Source: Natronoglycomyces albus (GTDB lineage: Bacteria > Actinomycetota > Actinomycetes > Mycobacteriales > Micromonosporaceae). Taken from it: 64,000 nucleotides of DNA. The stretch spans positions 1,054,001 to 1,118,000 of the forward strand of contig NZ_CP070496.1 in the NCBI RefSeq assembly GCF_016925535.1, given 5' to 3'. Positions 63,595-64,000 of the stretch are shown in pieces; within the stretch, counting starts at the first letter, position 1; each line of letters starts with the position of its first letter. The notes beneath the pieces are model-generated. The model saw nothing but the letters and a program-made list of their open reading frames with translations, did not search any database and was not told the DNA's origin. Both the position numbers and the translations under genes were made by a program.

Positions 63595-64000
63595 GTGGCG
63601 AGTCATGGGGACCGGTTTAGGCGCCGCGCGTTGAGCCGTGGCTACAAGGTTGACGAAGTCGATGCCTTCCTCGACCGAGTAGAGGCGACGCTGGCCGGTG
63701 ACCCGGTGGGTAGCCCGGTGACAGCGGAAGAAGTCGACGATTGCGTTTTCCGTGTGCGTTTCGGCGGCTATGACGAATGGCAGGTCGACGTCTATCTCGA
63801 CCGAGTGGCTCGGCAACTGGCTGAGCTGGAAGAACGTGGAGTCTTGGGCTCTGCTCCCGCTCCGGACTTCTCCAAGGCCGCCAGTGAGACGGGCCCAGGT
63901 GGTAAAGCGCAGCCAATTCGTGAGATTCCCGATGCTCCGCGCGGTGCCGTTGGCTTCGCCCCTGAGGGCCCTCCGGGGCGGGAACCGGTGCCGATGGGTG
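63595..64000 (+). CDS. DivIVA-domain protein, N-terminal part only
   Basis: Open from GTG 63595 to the right edge, about 135 residues seen. There are two DivIVA-like units: RRRALSRGYKVDEVDAFLDRVE and FGGYDEWQVDVYLDRVARQLAELE, followed by a Pro/Gly-rich stretch. GAAGGTGG lies upstream of the start. Separated by 18 bases from rlmN and thus likely co-transcribed. Small two-unit DivIVA-domain proteins of this type lie downstream of rlmN in many actinobacteria; function unknown, possibly envelope growth. Confidence 0.8.
   Translation, partial: MASHGDRFRRRALSRGYKVDEVDAFLDRVEATLAGDPVGSPVTAEEVDDCVFRVRFGGYDEWQVDVYLDRVARQLAELEERGVLGSAPAPDFSKAASETGPGGKAQPIREIPDAPRGAVGFAPEGPPGREPVPMG

Overview
The window is a stretch of actinobacterial core chromosome. 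Third-position G/C is high but intergenic gaps are less GC-rich, GTG and TTG starts are frequent, and the gene order is actinobacterial: thiL, rpmB, DAK2, recG, rsmD, coaD, sepIVA-like, yceD, rpmF, rnc; smc, ftsY, amtB, ffh; proS, rpsP, khpA, rimM, trmD, rplS, lepB, lepB, rnhB, DUF2469; rpsB, tsf, pyrH, frr, cdsA, rlmN. The closest guess is a Glycomycetaceae or Micromonosporales-type organism; that placement is inference from synteny and style only.

Layout. 1-5831 (minus strand): five tightly coupled genes of a Wzx/Wzy-type exopolysaccharide locus (flippase cut by the window edge, sulfotransferase, APH-fold kinase-like protein, O-antigen ligase/polymerase, Wzz-type protein with a degenerate kinase domain). 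Divergent from it is a membrane-anchored GH26-like glycosidase (6531-8606). 8650-11702: methylpurine glycosylase, DUF3515, AsnC/Lrp RAM-domain protein, thiL and rpmB. 12128-21081: a Q/P/Y-rich membrane protein, then the DAK2-recG-rsmD-coaD block, a SepIVA-like coiled coil, yceD-rpmF-rnc. 21280-24938: mutM (minus), an atypical LuxR regulator, a CAP-domain surface protein and a small coiled-coil protein. 25302-37138: smc, a transmembrane Hsp70/beta-propeller fusion, ftsY, a second APH-fold protein, amtB and ffh. 37295-42217: amidohydrolase, two DUF4190 membrane proteins and a CtpE-like P-type ATPase. 42520-50368: proS, rpsP-khpA-rimM-trmD-rplS, two signal peptidases, rnhB and DUF2469. 50696-57015 (minus): gnd, dprA, yifB, yraN and an M23 peptidase. 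57666-64000: rpsB, tsf, pyrH, frr, cdsA, rlmN and a DivIVA-domain gene cut by the right edge.

Working together: the left operon most likely builds and exports a (possibly sulfated) polysaccharide that the neighbouring glycosidase could trim. SMC, SepIVA-like and DivIVA-domain proteins serve chromosome and envelope organisation. Ffh, FtsY, YifB-independent LepB1/LepB2 and CdsA serve membrane and secretion. The remainder is translation and tRNA/rRNA modification.

Points of most interest: three copies of a small palindromic element with a covarying inner stem; a perfect inverted pair of DnaA boxes upstream of rpsB; amtB lacking its usual glnK-glnD partners; the in-place inversion of yraN-yifB-dprA and of mutM; the Hsp70/propeller fusion between smc and ftsY; and the sulfotransferase plus pseudo-kinase Wzz in the polysaccharide operon. 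I saw no CRISPR array, insertion sequence, rRNA or tRNA gene.
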